DNA of 64,000 nt from Streptomyces sp. TN58 (GCF_001941845.1 NZ_CP018870.1:3343501-3407500); one strand, 5' to 3'. Counted from the first letter of the stretch, positions 34,612-43,228 are shown. Notes: generated by a model from the letters alone, not told the origin. A program made the numbers and translations.

Positions 34612-35305
34612 CCCTTGCCCTGGCCGGGCGCTGCCCCTGCCCTCCGGCTGCGGGCCGGTGGCTGCGCCTCAATCGCCGGCGGGGCTGGGTCTGGTGCCCC
34701 TGATCGGGGTCGGTTGTGGGGGGTGGGGGTGCGGGGCCGCCGGGGGTGTCTCCTCGGCTCGCGCGGTGCCGCACCTCTCGGCCATACCCGGTGGTGCGCG
34801 CTCGTCCTGCGGGGACACCCCCCACCGTCCCCACACCCCCACCCCGGCCGCCCCGCCCGGCGTCCGGGCCGTGGGGTGGGGACACTCCGGGGGCTCCCCG
34901 CAGGCCGAGGCGCAACCACCGGGTAGGGCCGAGAAGTGCAGAACGCGCCGAGCCGAGGAGAGCCCCCGGAGGGGCACCACCCCACCCAAAACGCTCCCGG
35001 CCCGGGGGCACCACCCCCAAGCCCCGCCGGCGATTGAGGCGCGGCCACCGGGCCGCAGCCGGGCGCAGCCGGGCCGCAGCCGGCCGCAGCCGGAGGCAAC
35101 CCCGTAGACGTGGGCAACGTCTCGTTGGACGGGACGGAAACGCGGCCCCGCCGTGACCTTTGTCATCCAGTGAGGCCGATTTTCCCCCGTGATGACGGCA
35201 TATGACGGAGGCCCGCGCCAAGAACGGCATTCCGTTTGCGGGGCAGGGACCGCTAGGGTCTGCCGGACGAGCGCACCCTCGGGGGGAGGGAAGGAACCGG
35301 AAACG
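34612..35305. other. 694-base intergenic region with large palindrome
   Basis: Nearly 65 % of this gap is the inverted-repeat element at 34641-35095. The remaining 35096-35305 probably carries the promoter and leader of the receiver-phosphatase gene. I do not accept the long open frames running through it. Confidence 0.7.
34641..35095. repeat. ~450-bp imperfect palindromic element
   Basis: The left half (from CCTCCGGCTGCGGGCC and GCGCCTCAATCGCCGGCG) is the reverse complement of the right half (ending CGCCGGCGATTGAGGCGCGG and GCAGCCGGAGG). Matching segments include CTCCTCGGCTCG with CGAGCCGAGGAG, TCTCGGCCATACCCGGTGGT with ACCACCGGGTAGGGCCGAGA, and CTGCGGGG with CCCCGCAG. The centre lies near 34860 (GGCCG...CGGGCC). 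The right arm carries extra copies of an 11-12-bp GCAGCCGGGCC unit. The ends match the AGCCCCGCCGGCG repeat family seen elsewhere in the window. Confidence 0.8.
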
Positions 35306-36649
35306 ATGCCCGTACCCGTACCGCGGCAGAGGGAGACCCCTGCCACGGAGAGCGGTCAGGCCGTTCTGCACACCGCCGCACCGCCTGCCTCCACAGGTGC
35401 CGGCGCCGCACAGGCGACCCCTCAGACCACCGCCCTGACCCTCCTGGTCATCGAGGACGACCCCGCCGGCGGGCTCACCGTCCCCGAGATCCTCGACACC
35501 GACGGCCACCGCATCCGGCTCCGTACCGCCCGCAACCTCACCGAGGCCGAGCGGCTGCTCACCCCCGACGTGCACTGCATCCTGCTCGACCTGTCGCTGC
35601 CCGGCGCCCGTGTGCCGGCCGCCGTGGCCGCCGCACCCGCGCCCGCGCCGGCGCCGGTCACCGCCACCGCCGACCCGCAGCTCGCCGTCCTGCACCAGGT
35701 GCTGCGCCTGGCCCCCCGCCATGCCGTCCTCGTGCTCACCGACGAGGACGACGCCGAGCGCGCCGCCGAGGCCGTCCGCGTCGGCGCCCAGGACTTCCTC
35801 TTCCGCGACGAGCTGGACGGCCGGCTGCTGAGCCGCGCCATCCGCTACGCCGTGGAGAGAAAACGCGCCGACATCGCCCAGTACAAGCTTGCAGAATCGA
35901 AACTGCGCGCTCAGGAGAACGCCCGCCTGGAGCGCGGATTGCTCCCCACCCCCCTCCTGGAGGGTTCGGATCTGCGCTTCGCGGCCCGCTACCGCCCCGG
36001 CCGCAGCCGGGCCCTCCTGGGCGGCGACTTCTACGACGCCGTCCGCACCCCCGACGGCACCGTCCACGCCATGATCGGCGATGTGTGCGGCCACGGCCCC
36101 GACGAGGCCGCCCTCGGCGTCGAGCTCCGCATCGCCTGGCGCGCGCTGACCCTGGCGGGCCTGTGCGGCGACGACCTGCTGGCCACCCTGCAGGAGGTGC
36201 TGGAGGTGGAGCGGCCGTGCGAGGAGATCTTCGCGACGCTGTGCACCGTCGACATCGCCCCCGACGGCCGCCGCGCGGGCCTGTGCCTGGCCGGCCATCC
36301 GGCGCCGCTGATCTCCCGGCCGGGCCGCCGTGCGCAGCTCCTGCCGTACGAGAACAGCGGCCCGGCCCTCGGACTGCTGCCCCGGGCCCGCTGGCCGCGC
36401 CGGCAGGTCGAGCTCGGCGGCACCTGGAGCCTGATGCTCTACACCGACGGCCTGATCGAGGGGCGGATCGGCGAGGGCAGGGAACGCCTGGGCCAGGACG
36501 GCATGGTCGACATGATCAACCGCCACCTGGACGAGGGCCTGAGCGGCGAGGGGCTGCTGGAGGCGTCCGTCACCGAAGCCCGCCGCCTCAACGGCGGCGA
36601 GCTCACCGACGACGTCGCGGTGGTCCTGCTCTCCCGCTCCGAGGGCTGA
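35306..36649 (+). CDS. Response-regulator receiver fused to PP2C/SpoIIE phosphatase
   Basis: The 447-residue protein has an N-terminal receiver (acidic pair in LLVIEDDPAGG; phosphorylation site Asp95 in ILLDLSLPGA) and a coiled linker (YAVERKRADIAQYKLAESKLRAQENA). A SpoIIE/RsbU-type phosphatase follows with LGGDFYDAV, HAMIGDVCGHGPDEAALG, LCLAGHPAPLI and LYTDGLIEGRI, and LTDDVAVVLL at the end; metal-binding Asp residues are intact. Likely dephosphorylates an anti-sigma antagonist. An Ala/Pro insertion interrupts the receiver after the phosphorylation site. No partner kinase is adjacent. ATG 35306 follows GGAAGGA. Confidence 0.9.
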   Translation: MPVPVPRQRETPATESGQAVLHTAAPPASTGAGAAQATPQTTALTLLVIEDDPAGGLTVPEILDTDGHRIRLRTARNLTEAERLLTPDVHCILLDLSLPGARVPAAVAAAPAPAPAPVTATADPQLAVLHQVLRLAPRHAVLVLTDEDDAERAAEAVRVGAQDFLFRDELDGRLLSRAIRYAVERKRADIAQYKLAESKLRAQENARLERGLLPTPLLEGSDLRFAARYRPGRSRALLGGDFYDAVRTPDGTVHAMIGDVCGHGPDEAALGVELRIAWRALTLAGLCGDDLLATLQEVLEVERPCEEIFATLCTVDIAPDGRRAGLCLAGHPAPLISRPGRRAQLLPYENSGPALGLLPRARWPRRQVELGGTWSLMLYTDGLIEGRIGEGRERLGQDGMVDMINRHLDEGLSGEGLLEASVTEARRLNGGELTDDVAVVLLSRSEG

Positions 36650-36674
36650 CCCCGCCGGGCCCCGGCCCGGGCGG

Positions 36675-37013
36675 CTACCGTCCGCCGTTGTAGGGGCCGT
36701 ACGGGCCGTCGCTGCTGCTGCCACCGCTGCGACGTCCGCCACCGGAGACCTGCTTGAGGGCCGGCCGTACGTCCACGAGGAACACGATGGTCGCGACCAG
36801 GCCCGCGATCTGCAGGAAGAGCATCCCCAGGAAGGCGTCCACGACCACGGTGATGCCGAGGATGACCAGCCAGAAGGTCTTGCTCTGCTTGTCGGCCGCC
36901 CGGTAGGCGTCGTCCCGCGCCACCAGCGCGAGCACGAAGGCCACCACGGCGAGCGCCAGCATGGCGAGCCCGAGAAGCGGGATCACCCCTCGATCGAACC
37001 CGTCCATCAACAT
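36675..37013 (-). CDS. DUF2516 membrane protein
   Basis: The 112-residue protein has three predicted membrane helices (VIPLLGLAMLALAVVAFVLAL, KTFWLVILGITVVVDAFLGML, IAGLVATIVFLVDVRPAL) and a Gly/Ser-rich C-terminal tail. It matches the actinobacterial DUF2516 family of unknown function. ATG 37013 is used; ATG 37007 is also possible. It faces the receiver-phosphatase gene and is followed upstream by the HbhA-like gene on the same strand. Confidence 0.85.
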   Translation of the reverse strand: MLMDGFDRGVIPLLGLAMLALAVVAFVLALVARDDAYRAADKQSKTFWLVILGITVVVDAFLGMLFLQIAGLVATIVFLVDVRPALKQVSGGGRRSGGSSSDGPYGPYNGGR

Positions 37014-37102
37014 CGCTTCGACCGCCTTCTCCTGCTCGCACTCGGCACTTCCGGTGCCGCCTCACTCCACGCTACCGGCACACGCCCCGCCATCCACCAC
37101 AA

Positions 37103-37133
37103 CGGGCCGGGCCCTTGAAGGGTGCCCGGCCCG
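37103..37133 (-). terminator. Terminator between HbhA-like and DUF2516 genes
   Basis: CGGGCCGGGC pairs with GCCCGGCCCG around a loop that itself contains CCCTT-GAAGG, beyond the HbhA-like stop. Confidence 0.82.
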
Positions 37134-37186
37134 CGGTCGCCCATGCGGGCCCGCCCCCCGGGGGCACGGGCCCTGCGGGCGTAGGC

Positions 37187-37738
37187 TCAGCTCGCGTCGT
37201 CCGCCGAGACGGCGGCCTTCTTGGCCGTGGTCCTGCGCGCGGGCTTCTTGGCGGCGGGCTGCTCGTCGGCGTCGGCCGCCGCCTCCGCGGCCGGCTCGGC
37301 CTTCGCGTCGGGCTTCGACTCGGGCCGCGGCTCCACGACGACGGCGATGTCGACGATCTCCTCGGAGACCTCGCCGCGCCAGGCCCGTACGGCCTGCTCA
37401 CCGTGCTCGGCGACCTTGTCGTAGGTCTCCTTGGCACGCACCGCGTACTCGGCGGCCACGCCGACACCGCGCAGCGCCAGGTCCTGGGCGCTCTCCCCGA
37501 TCTTCTTCGGGTCGATCGCGCCGAGCACCTCGGCGACCTTGGCGGTGACCGCGTCCTGTACGGCCTTGGGGTCCGTGTTCTTCACGGCCTCGATGCGCGC
37601 GGGGGCCTCGGCGCGCAGCTGCTCGATGAGCTCCGGAACCTTCTTCGCCTGCTGGACGGCGAGATCGGCGGTGCCGGCGGCGAAGTAGAGGGGAGTGGGG
37701 TCGGTGAGGGTCTTCTTCAGGTCATCGGCGATGGCCAT
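37187..37738 (-). CDS. HbhA-like coiled-coil protein with Lys/Ala-rich tail
   Basis: The 183-residue protein is mostly helical (LKKTLTDPTPLYFAAGTADLAV, LIEQLRAEAPARIEAVKN, YAVRAKETYDKVAEHGEQAVRAWRGE). It ends in a KPARRTTAKKAA-type basic tail like the mycobacterial heparin-binding haemagglutinin, although it lacks a signal peptide. In Streptomyces such proteins are surface or cytosolic scaffolds of unclear role. ATG 37738 is preferred over 37759 because GGGAGG precedes it. It lies 23 bases after an XRE regulator gene and is likely co-transcribed. Confidence 0.8.
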   Translation of the reverse strand: MAIADDLKKTLTDPTPLYFAAGTADLAVQQAKKVPELIEQLRAEAPARIEAVKNTDPKAVQDAVTAKVAEVLGAIDPKKIGESAQDLALRGVGVAAEYAVRAKETYDKVAEHGEQAVRAWRGEVSEEIVDIAVVVEPRPESKPDAKAEPAAEAAADADEQPAAKKPARRTTAKKAAVSADDAS

Positions 37739-37761
37739 GTGCTGGTCCTCCCGGATCAACT

Positions 37762-38181
37762 TCAGTCGGTCTTCGGCGGCATCTCGTCAGCGAGGACGGC
37801 GGGGACGGCGGGAACCTCGGGAACGGCGGGCTCGTCGAGCGCGTTCTCCTTGCGGAACGACTCGTAGATCTGGAGCAGTACCTGCTTCTGCCGCTCGTTG
37901 ATGGACGGGTCGGCGAGTATGGCGGCTCGCGTCTCCACCTCGTCGCGGTCCCGCTCGTCGAGGATCCCGGCCTGCACGTACAGCGTCTCCGCGGAGATCC
38001 GCAGCGCCTTGGCCAGCTGCTGCAGGATGTCCGCGCTCGGCTTGCGCAGCCCGCGCTCGATCTGGCTCAGGTACGGATTCGACACCCCTGCGGCGTCGGC
38101 CAGCTGCCGCAGCGAGAGCTGCGCCTGCCGCCGTTGCTCACGGAGGTATTCGCCGAGATGTCCGACGTTGAGCGATGCCAT
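37762..38181 (-). CDS. XRE-family helix-turn-helix regulator
   Basis: The 139-residue protein has an N-terminal HTH_3 domain (LGEYLREQRRQAQLSLRQLADAAGVSNPYLSQIERGLRKPSAD is its core, about residues 9-52). A helical tail follows (DEVETRAAILADPSINERQKQVLLQIYESFRKE), ending in a Val/Pro/Glu-rich segment. No ligand domain is recognisable. ATG 38181 starts MASLNVGHLGE. Placed just before the HbhA-like gene, it may regulate that pair. Confidence 0.9.
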   Translation of the reverse strand: MASLNVGHLGEYLREQRRQAQLSLRQLADAAGVSNPYLSQIERGLRKPSADILQQLAKALRISAETLYVQAGILDERDRDEVETRAAILADPSINERQKQVLLQIYESFRKENALDEPAVPEVPAVPAVLADEMPPKTD

Positions 38182-38273
38182 GCCGCAGATCCTGCCCCAC
38201 GCCGCTAACTTTTGCAAGCAGATGCTTGCAACATCTCCCACCGTCACCGGCGGGGTGCGCCGCCGGCCCGGGC

Positions 38274-39053
38274 TCAGGACGTGCCGATCACCACCGTCGC
38301 GTGCAGCTCCTCCGAGGTGACCGCGCGGACCGCGAGGCCCGCGGAGGTCAGCGCCGAGGCCGTCGACGGGGCCTGCCGCGCGCTCGTCTCGATCAGCAGC
38401 CGGCCGCCCGGGGCCAGCCAGGGCAGGGCGCCCGCCGCGACCCGGCGGTGGACGTCCAGCCCGTCCGCCCCGCCGTCCAGCGAGACCAGCGGCTCGTGGT
38501 CGCGCGCCTCCGACGGCATCAGGCCGATCTCCTCCGTGGGCACATACGGGGCGTTGACCACCAGCACGTCCACCCGCCCCCGCAGCCCGTCCGGGAGGGC
38601 CGCGTACAGGTCGCCCTCCCACACCCGGCCGCCGTACGGGGCCACGTTGCGCCGCGCGTACGCCAGCGCCACCGGGTCGATGTCGGCCACGTGCAGCTCC
38701 ACCCCGCCCGGGCACTGCGCCGCCACCGCCGCGCCCAGCGCCCCGACCCCGCAGCACAGGTCCAGCACGACCGCGCCCGGACGGGTCAGCGCCACCGCCT
38801 CCTCCACCAGGAACTCGGTACGCCTGCGCGGTACGAAGGCGCCCGCGCCCACCCGCACGCGCAGCCCGCAGAACTCCGCCCAGCCCACGACGTGTTCGAG
38901 CGGCTCACCGCCCACCCGGCGGGCCAGCAGGTCCGCCAGGTGTGCGTCGTCCCGGGCGGCGCCGCTCAGCAGCTCCGCCTCCTCCTCCGCGAAGACGCAG
39001 CCGGCCGCGCGCAGGGACTCCACAAGCGATGTCAACGAATTGAACGAACTCAA
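38274..39053 (-). CDS. HemK-like protein N5-glutamine methyltransferase
   Basis: The 259-residue protein has an N-terminal helical domain (FAEEEAELLSGAARDDAHLADLLARRVGGEPLEHVVGW) and a class I methyltransferase core. The motif sequence is VPRRRTEFLVEEAVAL, VLDLCCGVGALGAAVAAQ, LHVADIDPVALAYARRN and VNAPYVPTEE. True PrmC enzymes have NPPY; here it is NAPY, which may alter substrate use. TTG 39053 after GGAGG (10-base spacing) is my start; TTG 39035 or GTG 39023 remain possible. It starts 17 bases after the Eis-like stop. Confidence 0.8.
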   Translation of the reverse strand: MSSFNSLTSLVESLRAAGCVFAEEEAELLSGAARDDAHLADLLARRVGGEPLEHVVGWAEFCGLRVRVGAGAFVPRRRTEFLVEEAVALTRPGAVVLDLCCGVGALGAAVAAQCPGGVELHVADIDPVALAYARRNVAPYGGRVWEGDLYAALPDGLRGRVDVLVVNAPYVPTEEIGLMPSEARDHEPLVSLDGGADGLDVHRRVAAGALPWLAPGGRLLIETSARQAPSTASALTSAGLAVRAVTSEELHATVVIGTS

Positions 39054-39069
39054 CGAACTCAGTCCTCCG

Positions 39070-40314
39070 TCAGAAGATGTCAGGGCACCACGGGCTGCGC
39101 GCGGTACGGAACACCGCGTCGGCCAGAGCGGCCGCTCCGGGCCGCTCCTGCACCACCCGGCCCAGCGCGGCCAGCCGCACCGCCGAGGCGCCGCCCAGGT
39201 ACAGGGAGCCCAGTTCGGCCACGCCGAGGCGCAGGTCCGCCGCCTCCTCGGTCCGCTCACACGCGCCGGTGCCGGCGTCCAGCCGGTAGCGGCCCGCCGC
39301 GGGACCGTTGTCGTCGGCGACCTCCAGCACGAGCACCCCGGGCACCTCGTACGTCCGCGCCCCCAGTGCCCGTACGACGTCGAGGATCCGCACCCACAGG
39401 AAGTCCGAGCTGGTGACCACCCGCGCCGACCGCGGGTCGGGCAGCACCTGCGGGGCGAGGTCGTCGGGGGCCCGGTAGCCGGTGCGGACCTTCACCACCC
39501 AGTCGATCGAGCACAGGAACCGCCACAGCGCCCGCTCCGCCTGCGGGGTGACCGCCAGCAGGTCCTTGACCTGCACGGTGTTCTGCGGAAGCTTCGCGTC
39601 CGTCCAGTGCTCGTCGGCGTTGTACACGGCGAGGCCGGCCACCTCCCCGTCAGCCGTCCGGTACACGGCGTGGAAGTTGTCCTTGTACGGGCGGTACGAC
39701 CACGCCTCCAGGCCGGTCGCCAGGCTCCACCAGCGCTCGTCCCGGCTCACGGCGCCGGGCGTGCGCGCCCGCAGCCGCTCGTGCAGCCCCGGCCCCACCC
39801 GCCGCAGCTCCTCCACGTCCACCAGGTCGATGCGGCCGCCGTCGACGGGCGCCGGCAGCCTCCGGTCCAGCCCGCTGCGCGGTACGTCGATCTCCCACTC
39901 CACGAGGGAGGTCGCGGGCCCGAAGCCGAACCGCCCGTAGATCGGGTACTCGGCGGCGATCAGCGTCGCCAGCGCGTCGCCGCGCGCCTCGGCGGCGGCG
40001 AACTCGGCGGCCATCATCCGGGTCAACAGGCCCTGACGGCGGTGGGTGGGCAGCACGGCCACGTTCGAAACGGCGGTGGCGTGGACGGCAGCCCCGCCGG
40101 GAACGGTCAACTCCTGCGGGAAGGACCGCAGTGTCGCCACGCAGCGGCCGCTGTCGGGGTCGAACGCACCCTGCATCCGGGAGAAGTCGCTGTACTTGGC
40201 GCGTTGCGCGATGTCGGCCTCGGTCACCGGAGGACTGACCAGGAAACCGGTGTGTACGGCGCGCACCCAGTCGCGGAGTTCGGATTCGGCGATCGGCCGG
40301 ACGTCAGCACTCAT
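39070..40314 (-). CDS. Eis-like multidomain GNAT acetyltransferase
   Basis: The 414-residue protein has the three-part Eis layout: an N-terminal GNAT ([24 protein letters not shown] with acetyl-CoA loop; [14 protein letters not shown]), a second degenerate GNAT (about 165-290), and a C-terminal SCP2-like domain. It ends in Asp-Ile-Phe, consistent with Eis where the C-terminal carboxylate takes part in catalysis. Eis acetylates aminoglycosides at several amines and some protein lysines; the substrate here is unknown. ATG 40314 begins [10 protein letters not shown]. Confidence 0.88.
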   Translation of the reverse strand: MSADVRPIAESELRDWVRAVHTGFLVSPPVTEADIAQRAKYSDFSRMQGAFDPDSGRCVATLRSFPQELTVPGGAAVHATAVSNVAVLPTHRRQGLLTRMMAAEFAAAEARGDALATLIAAEYPIYGRFGFGPATSLVEWEIDVPRSGLDRRLPAPVDGGRIDLVDVEELRRVGPGLHERLRARTPGAVSRDERWWSLATGLEAWSYRPYKDNFHAVYRTADGEVAGLAVYNADEHWTDAKLPQNTVQVKDLLAVTPQAERALWRFLCSIDWVVKVRTGYRAPDDLAPQVLPDPRSARVVTSSDFLWVRILDVVRALGARTYEVPGVLVLEVADDNGPAAGRYRLDAGTGACERTEEAADLRLGVAELGSLYLGGASAVRLAALGRVVQERPGAAALADAVFRTARSPWCPDIF

Positions 40315-40361
40315 AGCGGCCCACGCTAATCGCCCGACCGGCGTGGGTCGTCCGAATTTCC

Positions 40362-40961
40362 CTACGCCAGCAGGTCGTCCACCTGCGCTTCTCCCTCCCG
40401 GTAGCGCCGGGTGATCTCCGCACTGCACTCGTCGACCGTGCGCTGGAGCTGCTGGCGGCGCCGCGAGACCTGCTGCTCGTAGCGGACCAGCCGTCCCATC
40501 CCCTCGTGCAGTTCGCCGTCCGTGCGGGCCTGAAGGTCCGACAGTTCGACGTCGGCGAGCATCTCCGCCGCCAGCACCCGGTACTCCTCGCTGTGCGGGG
40601 TGCCGAGCGTGACGTGCCGGGCGGAGGCGCTGCGGCTGGAGGGCGCGTCGGCGAGGATCACCGAGAGCCGGTCCACCACCGGCGCCTCGGGGTCGGTCCG
40701 GCGGGCCAGTTCCGCCCGCAGGATGTCGATGCGGCCTTGCAGCAGTCTGCGCACGTAGCTCAGGTCGGCCTCGTCGCGCTGGGCGTCGCGGCGCAGCGCC
40801 CGCAGCTCGGGCAGCCCGAGCGCGGTGGCCGGGGCCGCCGGCCCCGCCCCCGGCCCGAGCTCCTGCTCCTGCGTCTCGGCCGTGCGCTGCGCGGGCGGTC
40901 GTACCGCGGCAGCTGCGACGGAAGCGGGTGACGCAGGTACGGAGGTACCAGAAGTATTCAT
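40362..40961 (-). CDS. rsiG: RsiG, c-di-GMP-dependent anti-sigma factor for WhiG
   Basis: The 199-residue protein has two long antiparallel helices, each with the RsiG c-di-GMP signature ExxxSxxRxxxQxxxD. Copy one is Glu64, Ser68, Arg71, Gln75, Asp79. Copy two is Glu162, Ser166, Arg169, Gln173, Asp177. All ten positions are present. In Streptomyces RsiG bound to c-di-GMP holds the sporulation sigma factor WhiG inactive, coupling with BldD to set the timing of sporulation. The Ala/Pro-rich N-terminus (1-50) is disordered. ATG 40961 is supported by frame and length. CdgB, which makes c-di-GMP, is in the same window. Confidence 0.95.
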   Translation of the reverse strand: MNTSGTSVPASPASVAAAAVRPPAQRTAETQEQELGPGAGPAAPATALGLPELRALRRDAQRDEADLSYVRRLLQGRIDILRAELARRTDPEAPVVDRLSVILADAPSSRSASARHVTLGTPHSEEYRVLAAEMLADVELSDLQARTDGELHEGMGRLVRYEQQVSRRRQQLQRTVDECSAEITRRYREGEAQVDDLLA

Positions 40962-41097
40962 ACGAACGAGTCCGTCCCCTCGACCGGTGCGGCGCACCCG
41001 CACCGCCTGCGTGCATCGTGCCACTCTCCGTGGCCCCGGTGCAGTCCCACTCCACCCGATCGGCCCCGGACGGGTGCACGGCTGGTACACAGGTGGT

Positions 41098-41523
41098 ATG
41101 CGAGCTGTGGTGCAGAGGGTGGACGGCGCGAGCGTCGTCGTGGACGGCGAGACCGTGGGCGAGATCGTCGGCGAGGGACTGTGCGTGCTGGTGGGGGTGA
41201 CCCACGACGACACGCCGGAGAAGGCGGCGGTCCTGGCCCGCAAGCTGTGGTCCGTGCGGATCCTGGAGGGCGAGAAGTCCTGTAGCGACAACGGGGCGCC
41301 GCTGCTGGTGATCTCCCAGTTCACGCTCTACGGCGACGCCCGCAAGGGGCGGCGCCCCACCTGGAACGCGGCGGCGCCCGGCCCGGTCGCCGAGCCGCTG
41401 GTGGACGAGGTCGTGTCGCAGCTGCGCGCGCTGGGAGCGACGGTGGCGACGGGCCGCTTCGGGGCGGACATGCGGGTGTCGCTGACCAACCACGGCCCGT
41501 TCACCATCGTCGTCGACGTCTAG
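41098..41523 (+). CDS. dtd: D-aminoacyl-tRNA deacylase
   Basis: The 141-residue protein contains both family motifs: [15 protein letters not shown] (catalytic SQxxL loop) and [14 protein letters not shown] (the NxGPxT loop that gates the active site). Dtd removes D-amino acids and glycine mischarged on tRNA. ATG 41098 fits the conserved MRAVVQRV start. Divergent from rsiG and ended by a strong hairpin. Confidence 0.96.
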   Translation: MRAVVQRVDGASVVVDGETVGEIVGEGLCVLVGVTHDDTPEKAAVLARKLWSVRILEGEKSCSDNGAPLLVISQFTLYGDARKGRRPTWNAAAPGPVAEPLVDEVVSQLRALGATVATGRFGADMRVSLTNHGPFTIVVDV

Positions 41524-41567
41524 GGCCTGTATCGAGTTGCCCCGCGGCGCAACTCGATACAGACCCT
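41522..41567. terminator. Terminator after dtd
   Basis: A 14-bp perfect stem (CTGTATCGAGTTGC and its complement) inside an extended AGGG-CCCT arm begins at the dtd stop codon. Confidence 0.92.
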
Positions 41568-41753
41568 AGTGCCGTGGCCGGAAAGGTTGCCGGGGCGCGG
41601 TGTTCGGTGCGGTGCGTCGCAGGGCGGAGGGCCACGGCTCGTACCGGCCGTACGTGCGTGGTCCGACAACGCGGCGAGGTGCCGTACCGGGCGCCGTGAC
41701 CCGGTGAACCTCTACGGTCGCAGCACCAGCCGTCCCGGCCGGGGTCCCGGGCG

Positions 41754-42722
41754 TCAGGGCGCCACGACGACCTCCTGGGCGGCGGCCGTGCCGCCGACCA
41801 GCAGCGGCGCGTCCACCGGGACGTTCCGCTTGACGAGCGCGAGCGCGATCGGGCCCAGCTCGTGGTGGCGGACGGCGGTGGTCACGAAGCCCAGCTGGCG
41901 GCCCTCCTCGCCGTCCGCGGCGAGCCGGACCGGGGCGCCGTGGGCCGGGAGGACCACCTCCGAGCCGTCCAGGTGCAGGAAGACCAGGCGGCGCGGGGGC
42001 TTGCCGAGGTTGTGGACGCGGGCGACCGTCTCCTGGCCGCGGTAGCAGCCCTTCTGCAGGTGCACGGCGGTGCCGATCCAGCCCAGCTCGTGCGGGATGG
42101 TGCGGTGGTCGGTCTCCAGGCCGACCCGCGGCCGGTGCCCCTCGACGCGCAGCGCCTCGTAGGCGAGCAGGCCGGCGGCCGGGCGGTGCGCCGCGGCGAA
42201 GGCCTCCAGCTCGGTGCGGGGCAGGAAGACGTCGCGGCCGTGGGCGGTCTCGCGGACGACGCGCTCCTTGCCGACCTCGGCGATCGAGCCGGCCGGCAGG
42301 TGCACGACCGCGAACTCCTCGGTGCGGTCGGCGACTTCCACGCGGTAGAAGAACTTCATCGACTCCAGGTAGGCGATCAGATCGCCCTGGGTGCCGGGTT
42401 CCACGTGCGCCCACGTCGTCTCGCCGTCGTCGACGAGGTACAGCGCGTGCTCGATGTGGCCGTTGGCGGAGAGGATCAGCGCCTCGGTGGCCTGACCCGC
42501 CGGGAGCTCGGTGACGTGCTGGGTGATCAGCAGGTGCAGCCAGCTCAGCCGCTCCGGTCCGGTGACGGAGACGACCCCGCGGTGCGAGAGGTCGACGAAG
42601 CCGCGGCCGTCCGCGAGCGCGCGCTGTTCGCCGTACAGCTCGCCGTAGTGGGCGGCGACGCCCTCGTCGCGGCCTTCGGCGGGGACGGCGCCGGGAAGAT
42701 GGAGCAAGGGGCTGCTGGTCAT
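41754..42722 (-). CDS. ygfZ: Folate-binding YgfZ/GcvT-like protein
   Basis: The 322-residue protein has the YgfZ signature QKGCYRGQETVARVHNLGK, the family Cys-motif KGCYxGQE, and GcvT-like N-terminal segments (LADGRGFVDLSHRGVVSVTGPERLSWLHLL). YgfZ takes part in iron-sulphur cluster maintenance with tetrahydrofolate. It lies 22 bases downstream of nur on the same strand, so a shared transcript is possible. Confidence 0.93.
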   Translation of the reverse strand: MTSSPLLHLPGAVPAEGRDEGVAAHYGELYGEQRALADGRGFVDLSHRGVVSVTGPERLSWLHLLITQHVTELPAGQATEALILSANGHIEHALYLVDDGETTWAHVEPGTQGDLIAYLESMKFFYRVEVADRTEEFAVVHLPAGSIAEVGKERVVRETAHGRDVFLPRTELEAFAAAHRPAAGLLAYEALRVEGHRPRVGLETDHRTIPHELGWIGTAVHLQKGCYRGQETVARVHNLGKPPRRLVFLHLDGSEVVLPAHGAPVRLAADGEEGRQLGFVTTAVRHHELGPIALALVKRNVPVDAPLLVGGTAAAQEVVVAP

Positions 42723-42743
42723 GCGACCAAGCCTACGACCCGG

Positions 42744-43205
42744 TCAGGCGGACGCGGCACGCTGCTTCGCGGCGCACTTCCGGCACAGCCCGAAGATCGC
42801 GAAGTGCTTCATGTCGGTCTCGAAGCCGAAGGTCGTGCGGAGCTTCGCGGTGAACTCGGCGGCGATGTCGACGTCCGCCTCGATGACGTCGGCGCAGTCG
42901 CGGCAGACCAGGTGGATGTGGTGGTGCCGGTCGGCCAGGTGGTAGGTGGGGGCTCCGTGCCCGAGGTGGGCGTGCGAGACCAGGCCGAGCTCCTCCAGGA
43001 GCTCCAGCGTCCGGTAGACGGTGGAGATGTTGACCCCCGAGGCCGTCTTGCGCACCTCCGCGAGGATCTCGTCCGGCGTGGCGTGCTCCAGCGCGTCGAC
43101 GGCTTCCAGTACGAGCTGGCGCTGCGGGGTCAGCCGGTAGCCGCGCTTGCGCAGGTCGGCCTTCCAGTCGGTGCCCGGGGTTCCTTCGGTGCTCTCGGTG
43201 CTCAC
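42744..43205 (-). CDS. nur: Nickel-responsive Fur-family repressor Nur
   Basis: The 153-residue Fur-type protein has a winged helix (LRKRGYRLTPQRQLVLEAV, VNISTVYRTLELLEELGLVSHA) and the metal-site sequence HAHLGHGAPTYHLADRHHHIHLVCRDCADVIEAD, then FGFETDMKHFAIFGLCRKCA. It closely resembles Streptomyces Nur, which controls sodF, sodN and nickel uptake. The His-rich motif fits the nickel and regulatory sites, and CxxC pairs are present at the C-terminus. GTG 43205 or 43208 is the start; a -10 TACACT at about 43212-43217 suggests a leaderless transcript. Confidence 0.92.
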   Translation of the reverse strand: MSTESTEGTPGTDWKADLRKRGYRLTPQRQLVLEAVDALEHATPDEILAEVRKTASGVNISTVYRTLELLEELGLVSHAHLGHGAPTYHLADRHHHIHLVCRDCADVIEADVDIAAEFTAKLRTTFGFETDMKHFAIFGLCRKCAAKQRAASA

Positions 43206-43228
43206 CACCCGGTCAGTGTATGTGTGCG

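Noticed and set aside
34583..36742. A 719-residue leftward open frame spanning the palindrome and the receiver-phosphatase gene
   Set aside because: It is antisense to a clear PP2C phosphatase gene and runs through a palindrome, and it shows no family motif; long frames like this are usual in 70+ % GC DNA.
41568..41753. Gene in the 186-base gap between dtd terminator and ygfZ
   Set aside because: No credible start, RBS or protein pattern seen.
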